Origin: Limnomonas spitsbergensis
Lineage: Eukaryota; Chlorophyta; Chlorophyceae; Chlamydomonadales
NCBI GenBank assembly: GCA_037349105.1
Contig: JAYJMM010000081.1
Coordinates: 1,550,001-1,614,000 of the forward strand
DNA: 64,000 nt
Reading direction: 5' to 3'
The notes beneath the pieces are model-generated. The model was not told where the DNA came from and did no database searches. It saw nothing but the letters and a program-made list of their open reading frames with translations. Shown piece by piece: positions 1 through 9,620 of this stretch (its first letter is position 1; every line of letters starts with the position of its first letter). A program made the position numbers and the translations under genes.

Positions 1-267
1 AACAGTGTGTGGGTCTCATGGTAAAGGGCAAGGTCCTAGTGGCTCAGAAACGGGTGATGGAATCTGCTTGCTCCTGCCACGTTATCACAGTGAACATTGC
101 TGAACAGCTAGTGGCCATGGGCGCTGAGCTGGTGCGTACGGATGAGAAGATCCGTACCACGGACAATGCAGGGGCAGACATGTATGGTATCCTGTTTATT
201 TATGTGGTACACCACATAAATACACGTATGGTTACGGTGGGCCTAACGCCATCATGGAGCCCACACT

Positions 268-2226
268 GTGGTCCGTGTGGTGAAAACGCCGCCTGATGCA
301 TATGAACATCTGGTGGGGGACCCTGAGTTTCTCAAGTATGATGGGGTCCTAGAGGCAGCGGGAAGGCTGACCCTACGCCCCAGAGAGGGTGCCCAGGGGG
401 CGCGCGGGTCCAGGGACCTTACGCTGCCACTGGAGCTGGCATCCCCAGGAGGGGGATACCAGGCAGCGGCTGTTGCGTGGGCAGGGATCCAGTGCGGATT
501 CGCCGAAAGGGGAGGATGGCCTGCGGCCAGTGTGGAGGACGATCATGAGCCCCTCTTACACCATGCCATGGCCCACCGTGCAGGTGCAGCCATGAGGGCC
601 GCGACGAATATGGAAGAAGGCCGTAGGCAAACGGCAGGAAGGAGTAACTATGGAGGGCCTCAAGAGGCGCCTCTGCAAAGCCGCAAGCCCCAGCAGTCGC
701 GGGACGCCCAGAAGCCGCACAGGGAGGTGCCGGTGGGACCCACGACAGTGCCGCCTAAGGAAAGGCGTGAGCGCAGACAGACGGAAGAGCCCCAGCACAG
801 CCGCGCAGAGCCGCAGGCGGGGGCTGCTGCAGAGGTGTCGGAGGGTGTCCACAGAGCGCGCAGGGCAGCGACCATGACGGGTGCCAGGAAGGAGTTCATC
901 AGGAAGAACTATGAAGTCAGCGAGGAGAACCCGTGCACTCTGTGCGGGGCGCAGGGATGGCACACGTCTGAGTGCTGCGACATCCGGATCTTAGAGCACG
1001 TCAGGTCAGGACTGCGCTCAGAGATTCAGGTACCCAGCAAGGACGAAAGGACAGCCAAGGTGCAAACGGCCAGGCCGCAGTCCGAGGCCTGCAGGAGCAG
1101 GCCGGGTCCAAGTTCCCGGGAGGTGGACAAGGAGGTCCCCCCAGAGGTGGAAAGGGCAACATAGGGAGAGGCAGCCCAGAGCAGTGGCACGACTCTCAGC
1201 CAGGACTACCAGGCTGGCAGCAAGGATGAGGAGGAGGAGGAAGAGGGCCAGCGGGAGGCGGAGCCCCAAGGGGCTCTGCACAGCAGGGAATCCAGAGAGT
1301 TGGATAGACTGCGATACCAGCAGCGGTTCTCACAGAAGGCGTTAAAGGACAAGGAGGTGCAGCTGTACCAACAAAGCGCGGCCTTTGTAAAGTACCTACG
1401 CCTGCAGATGGCAAGGTGGGGTGACATCAAGTCCGTGGATAGCGTCATGACAGAAGTGCAGAAGGAGTATATTCTGCAGGCAGACCAGCTGCCAGGCCGG
1501 TATCAGGCCATTGGGGACCTGATGGCGGGGAGGCCGCAAAACAAGGTGCCAGTGGACCCGGAGCTGGCAGCCAGCATCCAGGAGATGTTGCTACCCGCGT
1601 CCCCGTGGGATAGCGACCCAGAAGGGGAAGGCGAGCCCCTCAGCATGGTGGTACCGGCGGAGATGGCTAGTCCCGATACCCGCAGGGAGCGGGAGGGGAC
1701 AGCGGCGGCAGTTGAGGCCGAGGACAAGGCTCCCAGGGAGCGCAGCAGGAGCGCCCAGAGAGGGCAGGTGAGGGAGCACCAAGTGGTGGCTCCCATGCCA
1801 GGGGTCAAGAGCCAGCTGACAGAGCACAACACTGGAGATAGCAGCCCGGCCGATGTACAGGCCAGGGGCAGGTGGCGCAGGTCCCCAAGTGAGGGGGACA
1901 GCGACAGGCGTATCCGTACGAGGATGGAGAGCCCAGGACCAGAGCAGAGGGGCAGCATGCCCCGAGGCCGCTCCCTAGAGCGAGGCTCAGGGAGCCTAGC
2001 CAGGTCATTCAGGAAGGACGACCAAGAACAAGACAGCAGGAGGGCAGCTGACCGGAGTCCGCCGGGCAGGGCCCAGGCTGGGCAGGGTTGGGCAGCTAGG
2101 CCAATCGGCCTGGGACCCCGAGATGTGGGATTGTGTTTCGTGCCATCAGCCGGGGCACTACGCAAGCGAGTGCCCAGACTGGAGGCCGGTGATGGCAGGC
2201 AACAGCGGCCGCCTGGACAGGCCTAG
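268..2226 (+). pseudogene. gag-like frame, first part
   Basis: Frame 1 is open from 268 to 2,226 apart from one TAG at 1,162-1,164. The product is rich in charged residues and Arg/Glu/Pro/Ser. It has a zinc-knuckle-like motif, CTLCGAQGWHTSEC (CX2CX5HX3C), encoded near 934-975; the spacing is one residue off the canonical CX2CX4HX4C. A helical stretch follows the stop, around 1,300-1,510. This composition and the knuckle fit a retroelement Gag, but I recognise no capsid family. The short open frame at 9-296 may be its upstream part in another frame. Confidence 0.45.
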
Positions 2227-3481
2227 GGTTCCAGCCGGCCCAGAAAGGGGCATGGAGGCTGAAGGACCAGGCCACAGCCTGGAGGGTCCAGAGGACCGGT
2301 TAAGAAGGGCCTACGAGACCGAGCAGCGTACCTCCTTTGAGGAGTGGAAGGCGCAGAGGGCTGCTGCATGCCAGAGCGGGCTGCCTGGACCACCAGGGCG
2401 ACAGGGCACAATGATGCAAGATGCTCCCAGGTGGGAAGGTCTCACAAGGCACACGTGCCTGGTGTCGATCCATGGGGGGTTTGATCAGGCTGCCGGCACA
2501 GCCCAGGTTCAGAGAAACCAGGTGGCAGAGGTTCCGGGAGAGACCCAGTGGGTGCTAGAAGGGCAGGTGCCCCTTCAGAAGCACCATTGGCAGGTGGCGA
2601 TGGAGTCATTAGCTATGAACCATTACGGCACAATGCCCGCAGGATCAGCCAGGTCCATCCACCATGCAGGGGGGATCATGAGGGACCTCCAGCGCAGGGG
2701 GTGCCCAGCACCGTGTGAGGATTGGCCCAACTTGTTGCAGATGTTTCTGATCGAGGAGCTGTCTGATCACTATGATAGAGTGAATGAGGCCAACAGGGTG
2801 GCACATGCTGATAGGCACCAGCACGATGATGAGGAGGGGGAGGCCAGTCCCAGTGAGGATGGCTCCGCCGACTCAAATAGAGGGTCGGATTCACGGGAGG
2901 ACACTCCCATGCCTGACCAGGAGTCTGTATTACCATGCCCAGGCACCCCGGAGGTACCGCTGCACATCGGAAGCGCGGCAAACGGGGCAGCCGCCAAGGC
3001 TCAGGTGTCAGTCAGCATGACTGGTCGCCACCGATGGGCTCAGGGAGCCGCAACGAGGAGCTCGGGAGGCGATACGGCAGAGCCCGTTAGAAGCCACCGC
3101 TGCACATCCTCCAGGTACAATCCTGGAGGGTGGGGGGAGACGGCCAGTGGGCTTCCCAGCAGTGGTATCAGCGACAGGTGGTCCGCCGGAAGGGACAAGG
3201 ATACGGGTTACGACCAGGCGGACGGTGAGGGCCACCGTGACCATGCCAGCGACAGGGAGCATGTCCAGCCCAGGCCTGTACAGCCAGGCCCGCCAGAGGG
3301 CAGGGGCTTCGTGCAGTGGTATCGCTTGGGCGATGAGCTGCCAGGGTCAGCAGCTACTGAGGCGATGCTCACGGTACCGGAGGATTTTACCAGGATGGGA
3401 TTTGCAGGATCCAGAACCACAGGCTGCTGCCTGGCCGTGAGGTGGTGTGCGTCAATCGGCAGGCGGCCATGCAGGCAGTAG
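2123..3481 (+). CDS. gag-like frame, second part with canonical CCHC knuckle
   Basis: This frame-2 segment of 452 residues begins with CVSCHQPGHYASEC, a canonical CX2CX4HX4C zinc knuckle of retroviral nucleocapsid type. It overlaps the end of the frame-1 Gag segment by about 100 bp, so either a +1 frameshift or an indel joins them. The rest is low-complexity, acidic and Ser/Gly-rich, with no further domain that I recognise. It runs out at 3,481, where frame 1 takes over. Nucleic-acid binding through the knuckle is the only supportable role. Confidence 0.45.
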   Translation: MWDCVSCHQPGHYASECPDWRPVMAGNSGRLDRPRVPAGPERGMEAEGPGHSLEGPEDRLRRAYETEQRTSFEEWKAQRAAACQSGLPGPPGRQGTMMQDAPRWEGLTRHTCLVSIHGGFDQAAGTAQVQRNQVAEVPGETQWVLEGQVPLQKHHWQVAMESLAMNHYGTMPAGSARSIHHAGGIMRDLQRRGCPAPCEDWPNLLQMFLIEELSDHYDRVNEANRVAHADRHQHDDEEGEASPSEDGSADSNRGSDSREDTPMPDQESVLPCPGTPEVPLHIGSAANGAAAKAQVSVSMTGRHRWAQGAATRSSGGDTAEPVRSHRCTSSRYNPGGWGETASGLPSSGISDRWSAGRDKDTGYDQADGEGHRDHASDREHVQPRPVQPGPPEGRGFVQWYRLGDELPGSAATEAMLTVPEDFTRMGFAGSRTTGCCLAVRWCASIGRRPCRQ

Positions 3482-6039
3482 CCAGGCTGGTGTTCCCATG
3501 GGACGCAGTGACGGCGGTATTGCTGACCGCAGCTCTCAAGGGGTACATCAAGCCCAGCACGGTGATGGCCAATTTGATGCAGCAAGAGTGGAGGCACCCC
3601 ACCTGGTCACACTGCGTTGACAGAGCTGTGCACCTGGCGTGCCAAGAGGGAGTAACAGCAGTGAATGCTGCAGACATGGCACGATGGGAGGTGCCAGACA
3701 GCGTGCGCACCGATGGAATGTGGCAAGGGGCGCAGCTGGGATTTATGAGTGCGCCTTGGGCGCAGCATTGCGCCCATAGCTTGCTGGGACACCCCAGCCT
3801 GAGGGATTGCGCCTTCTACGTGCCCGTGCAGGCAGTAGCCGCAAGGACATATGGAAGGAGCAGTGAGGCGACCGAGGGAACCTACGACGGCGCATGCCTC
3901 TGCCACGGAGGCAAGCCTAGGCGGGTTGAGGAGATCCTTGAGGCAGCCATCCTCATACCCAGAGTGGTAGCAGGCCAGGCTGTACCGTGGGGATTGGCGC
4001 CTGGGGATGCCAGGACCGCCATCCCGGTGCAGCGGGTAGTGTCATACTACTTTGATGAGGTGCAGGAGGGAGAGATCCCGGAGTCAGAGGCGTGGATCCA
4101 CATGCACGCTTCCAGGAATGACCTGCCGGTGTTCTTCTTTGCAAGGAGCGAGGAGAACGTAGCCATTGTCAAGTGTGCCAATGTGGATGAGGCAGAGGCC
4201 CATGCACACGAGTACGCAAGGGGTGCAGACCCCGCAGTGTGGACCATCATGATGATGGTGCTGCAAAGGACCATGCTGCCTGGACAAATGTCGGCAGCCA
4301 TGCAGCATGTGTGGAGTGTTGGAGCGCAGTGGGCACCTGCGGAGATGGATTGCCCCACATGGCCATACGGGGCGAGACCAGCGTCCGACAGTGGATCCAT
4401 GTGGAAGGAGGAGTTTGAGCTGGCTCGCTCGCCGTTCGCGCTAGAACGGTTGGAGGACTGCGTGCAGCAGTGGGTGCGCAAGGAGAGGAAAGCCTGGCAG
4501 GAGGACAGGGCCAGCAGCGTAACGCCACACTGGCAGGCTAACGCCGTGACAGTGCAGCTGTGGAAGCAGGCACACCCAGCAGGGGTGCGCACGCTGCATC
4601 CCCTGTTCCGGGGAGTAGGATCAGGAACCTACGAGGAAGAGCTGGTGGAGCTGAGGGACCAGCCAGCGCTGGGTCACTGGAGGATCGGCAGGTGGGGTGC
4701 CCGCAGATGGGACCCCAATCCTGACAGTAGCGACGGGTCCCAGGAGTCGGCAGAGCAGCCGGGGCCGTTTGCGCCATTCCAGGCAGCTTTCGTCACTACA
4801 CTGGGTGCAAAGGCATCAGAGTGGGAGTGGCTAGAATCAATGGACCAGGAGCTGGAAATGGCAGAGCTGGCAGTGGAACCCAGGGACCAGGCAGAGCCCC
4901 GGACACTCTCCGGTAGCTGCGGCGGAACCAGCGTTCTGAGGGCAACCAGCGAACGCAGACTGGTAGCAGGACACCCTGACCGCAGGAACCTGGGGTTCCG
5001 CGAGGGGGAGGATCCAAGCCAGTGGGACACGAGCCTACCGAGCGAGGAGAGCGACGACCCCTTGGAGGGGTTGCCACCGCTGGTGGCTGACTCGGAGTCA
5101 GATGGGGAGTATGGGGCAAGCAGCCCCCAGCTGCCTGTGGGCGTGATCAGCATCGGCGGGCCAGTGGCCAGGAGTGCAGACGTGCCGGGGGAGCCAGCCT
5201 CCGCGTGCCCAGGACCAGAGAGTCCAGGGCAGAGCCTCGAGGAGGCGATGGAGCAGCTGAGGCAAAAGTGGATGAGCAACGGAGATTGGGAGAGGGACGC
5301 CATTGAGGAAACAAGGCGCAACCTCGATAGGGAGTTTGAGCTGGGGGGGCGCCTGCCTGCAGTGGGGGTGAGCCCGCGGAAGCCTGCAGACCAGTTCATG
5401 GCAGCTTCCTGGGACGCAGCGGAAGGCGGGACAAACAGCGACAGCTCAGGGGACAGACAAATGAGTGAGCCGGTGCAGCCAGTGGCGAGGGACCCCTGGG
5501 GGGACCCTGCCATGTACAGCACTCAGCGCTGGAAGTCTACCTTGAAGAGATTTGTGGAGCAGCTTGATAAGCAGAGGAAGGAGGAGATGGGCCTGCATGA
5601 GGCAGGCCACGAGTTGGTCGCCAGCAGCGCAACCACGGCAGATTCCAGCCTGCTGTACAAGATCAGAGTGCTGCCAGGGCCGAGTCCAGATCCCAGGAAG
5701 TGGCAGTACAACCAGGCGCTGAAAGACCTGAAGGAGGAGCTGGACGTCAGAAGGATAGCCCTCATAGATGGGGTTTCAGGGGAAGTTGCCGCGCATCGGC
5801 TGACTTGCAACAGCAACAGTGCTGACAGCACCGGAGAATTTGCAGTGTGGAATGAAGAAGACTTCTCAGCAGGGGAAGGCCTGGACGATGCCAGAGCGCA
5901 GTCGGACAGGCAGCTGGAGGGCCTGAGGATTGCCAGGCGCGTCCTGGAGTACCAGCTAAGGAAAGCTGAAGGGACAGCGGTAGAGCATGAGGAGGACAAC
6001 GTCGGAACCATAGAAGAGCACTTGAGCATGCTGCCTTAG
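3442..6039 (+). CDS. Retrotransposon ORF of unknown function
   Basis: Open frame of about 865 residues inside the element; the first codon (3,442) is GTG, so the true frame probably continues from upstream sequence. The N-terminal 330 residues are ordered-looking, with W/H/C-rich stretches; the middle is acidic and disordered; the C-terminal 150 residues look helical or coiled-coil and end at TAG 6,037-6,039. I do not recognise the family. I found no aspartic protease DTG/DSG-type motif or RT motif. Its position between the Gag knuckle and a second zinc-finger block suggests a structural or element-specific accessory protein. Confidence 0.4.
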   Translation: MVCVNRQAAMQAVARLVFPWDAVTAVLLTAALKGYIKPSTVMANLMQQEWRHPTWSHCVDRAVHLACQEGVTAVNAADMARWEVPDSVRTDGMWQGAQLGFMSAPWAQHCAHSLLGHPSLRDCAFYVPVQAVAARTYGRSSEATEGTYDGACLCHGGKPRRVEEILEAAILIPRVVAGQAVPWGLAPGDARTAIPVQRVVSYYFDEVQEGEIPESEAWIHMHASRNDLPVFFFARSEENVAIVKCANVDEAEAHAHEYARGADPAVWTIMMMVLQRTMLPGQMSAAMQHVWSVGAQWAPAEMDCPTWPYGARPASDSGSMWKEEFELARSPFALERLEDCVQQWVRKERKAWQEDRASSVTPHWQANAVTVQLWKQAHPAGVRTLHPLFRGVGSGTYEEELVELRDQPALGHWRIGRWGARRWDPNPDSSDGSQESAEQPGPFAPFQAAFVTTLGAKASEWEWLESMDQELEMAELAVEPRDQAEPRTLSGSCGGTSVLRATSERRLVAGHPDRRNLGFREGEDPSQWDTSLPSEESDDPLEGLPPLVADSESDGEYGASSPQLPVGVISIGGPVARSADVPGEPASACPGPESPGQSLEEAMEQLRQKWMSNGDWERDAIEETRRNLDREFELGGRLPAVGVSPRKPADQFMAASWDAAEGGTNSDSSGDRQMSEPVQPVARDPWGDPAMYSTQRWKSTLKRFVEQLDKQRKEEMGLHEAGHELVASSATTADSSLLYKIRVLPGPSPDPRKWQYNQALKDLKEELDVRRIALIDGVSGEVAAHRLTCNSNSADSTGEFAVWNEEDFSAGEGLDDARAQSDRQLEGLRIARRVLEYQLRKAEGTAVEHEEDNVGTIEEHLSMLP

Positions 6040-6121
6040 CTCCTGGAGGGAGCGTGTCTGCAGGAAGTGGGGTTTCAAGCAGCCATCAGACAGCTGCAAA
6101 CTGGGTTGGCCCGCAGCCAGG

Positions 6122-7633
6122 GTGCGCCAACTCAGAGGTGCGGCCAAGTGGGCCAGCGGCAGGGGACCAGAGCAGGCAGCTCTGGTGTACGCCGATGATA
6201 TTTACCTCAACCTGAGGGTGGTAAAACGCCAGCTGGCAGAGTGGGTTAGAACACGAGAAGGGCAGGGGGTATTGTGGATACCAAGCAATATCACCTGGCA
6301 TCTGAATATTCAGGGGGCACTAGGAACAGACAGCGCTAGCTCAGGCGATGAGCAGGGCGACAGGGGTGCGCAGGCGGCGGCAGGCAGCAATGGCCGGGGG
6401 AGACCCGCCAGCAGCCAAGAGCCAGTGCAACACCCGCCCGGGCCAGAGAGCCGGGCTGGGGGCGCAGCCAAGAGAGCTTGCAGCCTAACCAGCCGCAGCG
6501 TAGTCAGCGGGGAGCCACTGCGCGGGGATGGCGCAGACAGGCCCCAGCAGTGTCTGGGTTGCATGGTCAACTTAGAGGAGGGGACCAGCAGGAAGTGCTG
6601 CAAGTGTAGCGGTACAGCCTGCGAGGCGTGTGCCGGCACTAAGGGCATTGGCGGCACCCGCAGAGGAGTGTGGGCATGCCATAGATGCAGTGACTTGGTG
6701 CAACCAGCCTGGGGCCATGGGTCAGCTACCGGGGAGCCATGCCTGCGATGCGGCAAGCATGGGCACGACTATCACGCCTGTCCAGTCCCAGAGGGGATGG
6801 AAGGCAGGTGCCTCATCTGCGCCCAGAGTGGCCACCAGACCAAGGACTGCCCAGAGGGGGACACGCCCTTGGGAGCCATCAGAAGGCAGCAGTTGGCAGC
6901 AGACAAGGCAGAAGGCTGCAGGTGGTATTGCGCCTGGGAAGAGGAGCTACCCAGCGAAAGGGCTGCGGTGTTACGGGCCGCCCAGGGGTTGGACTTGCCA
7001 GGGGAACTGCAGCAAGCCAGGCAAGCGCGTTGGGAGCGTGAGGCGGCAGTAGCTGAGGTCAAGGGCAGGCACCCTCTGCTAATCAGAGAATGGTACAGGG
7101 TCGCAAACGACGGGCCTTTGCAGGGATCTATGTGTGCAGTCCAGCGGGCGCAGATCATAATCTTTGGGAGAGTGTTGGCACAGGCATATGCAGACGGGGT
7201 CCAGCCAGGCCAGGGTAGGCCTATCCGTGGGTGGCCAGAGCAGTGGCGCAACCCAGCTCAATCCAGCGGAATGGACTACCGGGATATGCAGCGTGCCAAC
7301 GCTGGGAGCAACATGAAGAAGTGCAAGGAACCAGCAGGATCTGCAGGTGCAGACGGCAGCGGAGGGCCGCGCCCCGCCAGCAGGCAGGGGCAGCAGGCCA
7401 AGCACCACAGGGGACAGCCGTCAGAAGCGTGGCCAGTGGGGGCCGATGCAGCCAGGGCGGAAACAGCCGAGCTTCTGGGAAAGAAGTCAAAAAGGCTAGG
7501 CGCCGCGCAAGGAATGCGCAGTGGAAGGCTGCATACAGGGATCGTGGCAGCAGGCCGGGCAAGGATTGCCCTTGTCAGCCAGGCAAGATCAGCCAGGTGG
7601 AGCTGGAGATCACATGGGCCACAGAGCAGTTGA
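6122..7633 (+). CDS. Retrotransposon zinc-finger protein (C4-type cluster plus two CCHC knuckles)
   Basis: Frame-2 segment of 503 residues. Residues about 142-188 hold a Cys-rich cluster starting CLGCMVN and ending ACHRC, like a FYVE/PHD/RING-type treble clef. Two canonical CX2CX4HX4C knuckles follow: CLRCGKHGHDYHAC and CLICAQSGHQTKDC. Paired knuckles are typical of Gag nucleocapsid. A YADD tetrapeptide near the N-terminus is isolated and has no surrounding RT palm. After about 7,230, frame 1 (7,231-7,680) is also open and leads directly into the pol frame at 7,693, so the real frame probably switches there. Confidence 0.5.
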   Translation: MRQLRGAAKWASGRGPEQAALVYADDIYLNLRVVKRQLAEWVRTREGQGVLWIPSNITWHLNIQGALGTDSASSGDEQGDRGAQAAAGSNGRGRPASSQEPVQHPPGPESRAGGAAKRACSLTSRSVVSGEPLRGDGADRPQQCLGCMVNLEEGTSRKCCKCSGTACEACAGTKGIGGTRRGVWACHRCSDLVQPAWGHGSATGEPCLRCGKHGHDYHACPVPEGMEGRCLICAQSGHQTKDCPEGDTPLGAIRRQQLAADKAEGCRWYCAWEEELPSERAAVLRAAQGLDLPGELQQARQARWEREAAVAEVKGRHPLLIREWYRVANDGPLQGSMCAVQRAQIIIFGRVLAQAYADGVQPGQGRPIRGWPEQWRNPAQSSGMDYRDMQRANAGSNMKKCKEPAGSAGADGSGGPRPASRQGQQAKHHRGQPSEAWPVGADAARAETAELLGKKSKRLGAAQGMRSGRLHTGIVAAGRARIALVSQARSARWSWRSHGPQSS

Positions 7634-7692
7634 GGCCAGGGCCACCTGCAGAACCTGTAGTGGCGCAACCAGCAGTGTAACAGCCGCAAGTT

Positions 7693-8616
7693 GTGCGGCA
7701 GCCGCCAGCATGCAGGGGACTCCTGAACTGCACGGCATTCAAGGGAGTGCTTACGGGTGCATTCCAGCTGATGTTGGTGTGGCTCCTGCTGTCAGCGTGC
7801 ATCCCGGGTGCAAGGGCCACTGGGCAGGGAGTCCGAGGAGGGGGATTTACAGCAGGTCAGGGTGCTTTTGTGTCCAGCCAGGAGGCTGCGGCAAAGCTTA
7901 CGTCAGGCTGGCTGCGCCCGCCGGCTGTCATCTCTTTGGGGGGTGCCAGCAGGGCAGGAGGGGCTTGCAGCCAGTGGGAGGAATGGCAGCGCAACAGCAG
8001 CGCCGAAGGGGAAGCACCAGCCGCGGAGGATGATCTGCAGGCAGCAGAAATGATCGACATGTTCCAGCCAGGGGGTGTGGTGGAACCACCTTCGGAATAT
8101 GTCAAGACTGAAGAAGGATGGCTGCTGGGCAAGCACCCTGACTTCACGGAGGAGCAGCAGGCGTCCCTCGAGCAGAGCCTCAGGGACCGCCAGGGAGCAT
8201 TCGCTTACTCCATGGAGGACATGCCAGGCTACTGCGGCACGCAGGGGGTGGACACAGCGTGCCTGCCGGTACAGGCTGTGCGGACCATGGAGAAAGAAGG
8301 AGTGGTCCTCTTTGAGCCCTTTGGAGGTATGTGCTCTGGGCTGGAAATGGTGCTCAAAGCAGGAATTCCAGTGGTTCAATATTTGTATGCGGATATCAGC
8401 GAAGAAGTGAGGGAGATTGCTAGGGGTCGTTTGGTGCAGTTGCACAAGCGATTTCCCCAGCTGCTTCCAGTGAAAGCGTTTGAGGATGTGTTCAGAGCGC
8501 TACCCCAGGATGTGTACGCCATTACGGCAGAGCACCTTCGGGGAGCAGGCACCCAGGATGGGCGCCAGTGGTTTATGGTGGCTGGATGGGAGTGTCAGGA
8601 TCGTCAGGAGCTTTAG
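7693..8616 (+). pseudogene. Pol linker and N-terminal half of C5 cytosine DNA methyltransferase (interrupted)
   Basis: Residues about 147-182 (HPDFTEEQQASLEQSLRDRQ, then a GAFAYSMEDMPGY-type run) match the linker that normally precedes RT in algal gypsy polyproteins. Instead of RT, a DNMT begins: motif I is FEPFGGMCSGLEMVL (about 207-221), motif II is YADISEE (about 232-238), and the motif IV equivalent is AGWECQD (about 297-303) with the candidate catalytic Cys at about 301. The invariant PCQ proline is replaced by Glu. The frame breaks just after motif IV, where AT-rich DNA is inserted; the ORF ends at 8,616. DNMTs transfer a methyl group from S-adenosylmethionine to cytosine C5. This copy is broken and presumably inactive. 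Confidence 0.75.
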
Positions 8617-9086
8617 ATCGTAATGAATTATATAACTCCATTTTCAAAGGTTTAAAAAATAGCTTACATCTTATTTTAGATTGTAAAATAAATAAAGTTA
8701 ATCTACCCGAAAGGGAAAAAAATGGAGCTATTTTTTCTTCGCTCGAAGCTATTTAAATCCATATTTTTCTATTCTTAAAACTATTTTTCAAGAAATGCAA
8801 AATTCGTCAAAAAAATGGAAATTTATTTTAAATTAAGAAATTTTATTTTAGTTTTTTATGATCAAGATTTTGCATGCAAAATCTCTCGAGCTGAAGATTT
8901 ACTTTTTTTCTACAAGTTTATTATATTTTATAAACTAGTATATTTAAGAAAAAACAAGACTTTACAAACAAAAACTTATATAGTTCAATTCTATTAGTTT
9001 TAATTAATCAAATTTTAAAATAATAGAGATCTAAGGTAAAAGAAAGATTCTTATCTTGGGTAAGGAGGTAACGAATGGGCTTTCTC

Positions 9087-9175
9087 TTTTTTTTAATAAC
9101 TTGTAGCTGTATACTCTTTTTTTAGCTTTATATAAACTAAAAAAAGAGTATACAGCTACAAGTTATTAAAAAAAA
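9087..9175. terminator. Perfect 39-bp inverted repeat (hairpin) in the AT-rich insert
   Basis: The left arm is 9,087-9,125 and the right arm 9,137-9,175, exact reverse complements, with an 11-nt loop. Hairpins of this sort lie at the 3' ends of chloroplast genes, where they set RNA 3' ends. It sits between a possible + gene end on the left and the (-) open frame on the right, as expected for a convergent plastid spacer. Its role in the nucleus, if any, is unknown. Confidence 0.75.
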
Positions 9176-9405
9176 AGTTAATGCAAAAAAAAATGAAGAT
9201 TAAAGATAATTATAATTGTTTAAATAAATAATTTTTACGGTAGCTTCGTAAGGAATTGTTTAAAATAATAATTATTCAGCGTTTTATTACTTAAAAGAAT
9301 ATGTAATATAAAACCAAAAAAACAATAAGCACTTCAATTTTTATTTTTTTATTTAAAGAATCCGTACCTAAGAATAAAAAAATAGATATTTAAACCCCCA
9401 AAAAA

Positions 9406-9564
9406 TTATTTTCGTGCAAAATCTTGTACAATTCCTATAAAATAAGTTTCGTCACCATACGTTTGTAGTTGAATTGATGGTATTTTTGATTGATGTGTAG
9501 AATCTTCTGCAGCTTTTTTGTTTTGGCTGGATTGGTCTGCTTGGAAAAAACACAAGCAGACCAT
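9406..9564 (-). CDS. Short organelle-type open frame (3' end of an unidentified gene)
   Basis: Read on the minus strand, 52 codons end at TAA 9,408-9,406, with A/T-ending codons and the C-terminal sequence TYFIGIVQDFARK. The apparent start lies in a hairpin-rich repeat, so this is more likely the last part of a longer plastid gene cut by repeats or by the insertion boundary. I do not recognise the protein. Confidence 0.35.
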   Translation of the reverse strand: MVCLCFFQADQSSQNKKAAEDSTHQSKIPSIQLQTYGDETYFIGIVQDFARK

Positions 9565-9620
9565 GCAAAAAACCCCTTACCCCCCCCTATGGGGTAAAGC
9601 CTTCCCCAAGAAAGGGTTTT

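Larger units (their letters stand above)
8600..9620. other. AT-rich organelle-like (probably plastid) DNA insertion
   Basis: Base composition switches abruptly from GC-rich to strongly AT-rich near 8,600 and back near 9,620. The two sides rejoin DNMT motif IV (CQD) to the following SAGKGRGLAGERS segment, so this is an insertion into the methyltransferase. It contains a 39-bp perfect inverted repeat, smaller GC-rich hairpins near 9,530-9,620, a short (-) open frame with organelle-like codon use, and AT-rich spacer, all typical of algal plastid or mitochondrial genomes. I could not identify the source gene. A + strand open stretch at about 8,620-8,756 may be the end of another organelle gene. 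Confidence 0.7.

Noticed and set aside
556..963. Minus-strand frames opposite the gag-like region, and similar shadows at 4,047-5,522
   Set aside because: They are Cys/Leu/Pro/Ser-rich antisense shadows of the GC-rich + strand frames with no motifs.
6180..6200. YADD tetrapeptide suggesting the reverse transcriptase active site
   Set aside because: There is no RT palm sequence before or after it; only about 20 residues precede it in frame and the rest is low complexity.
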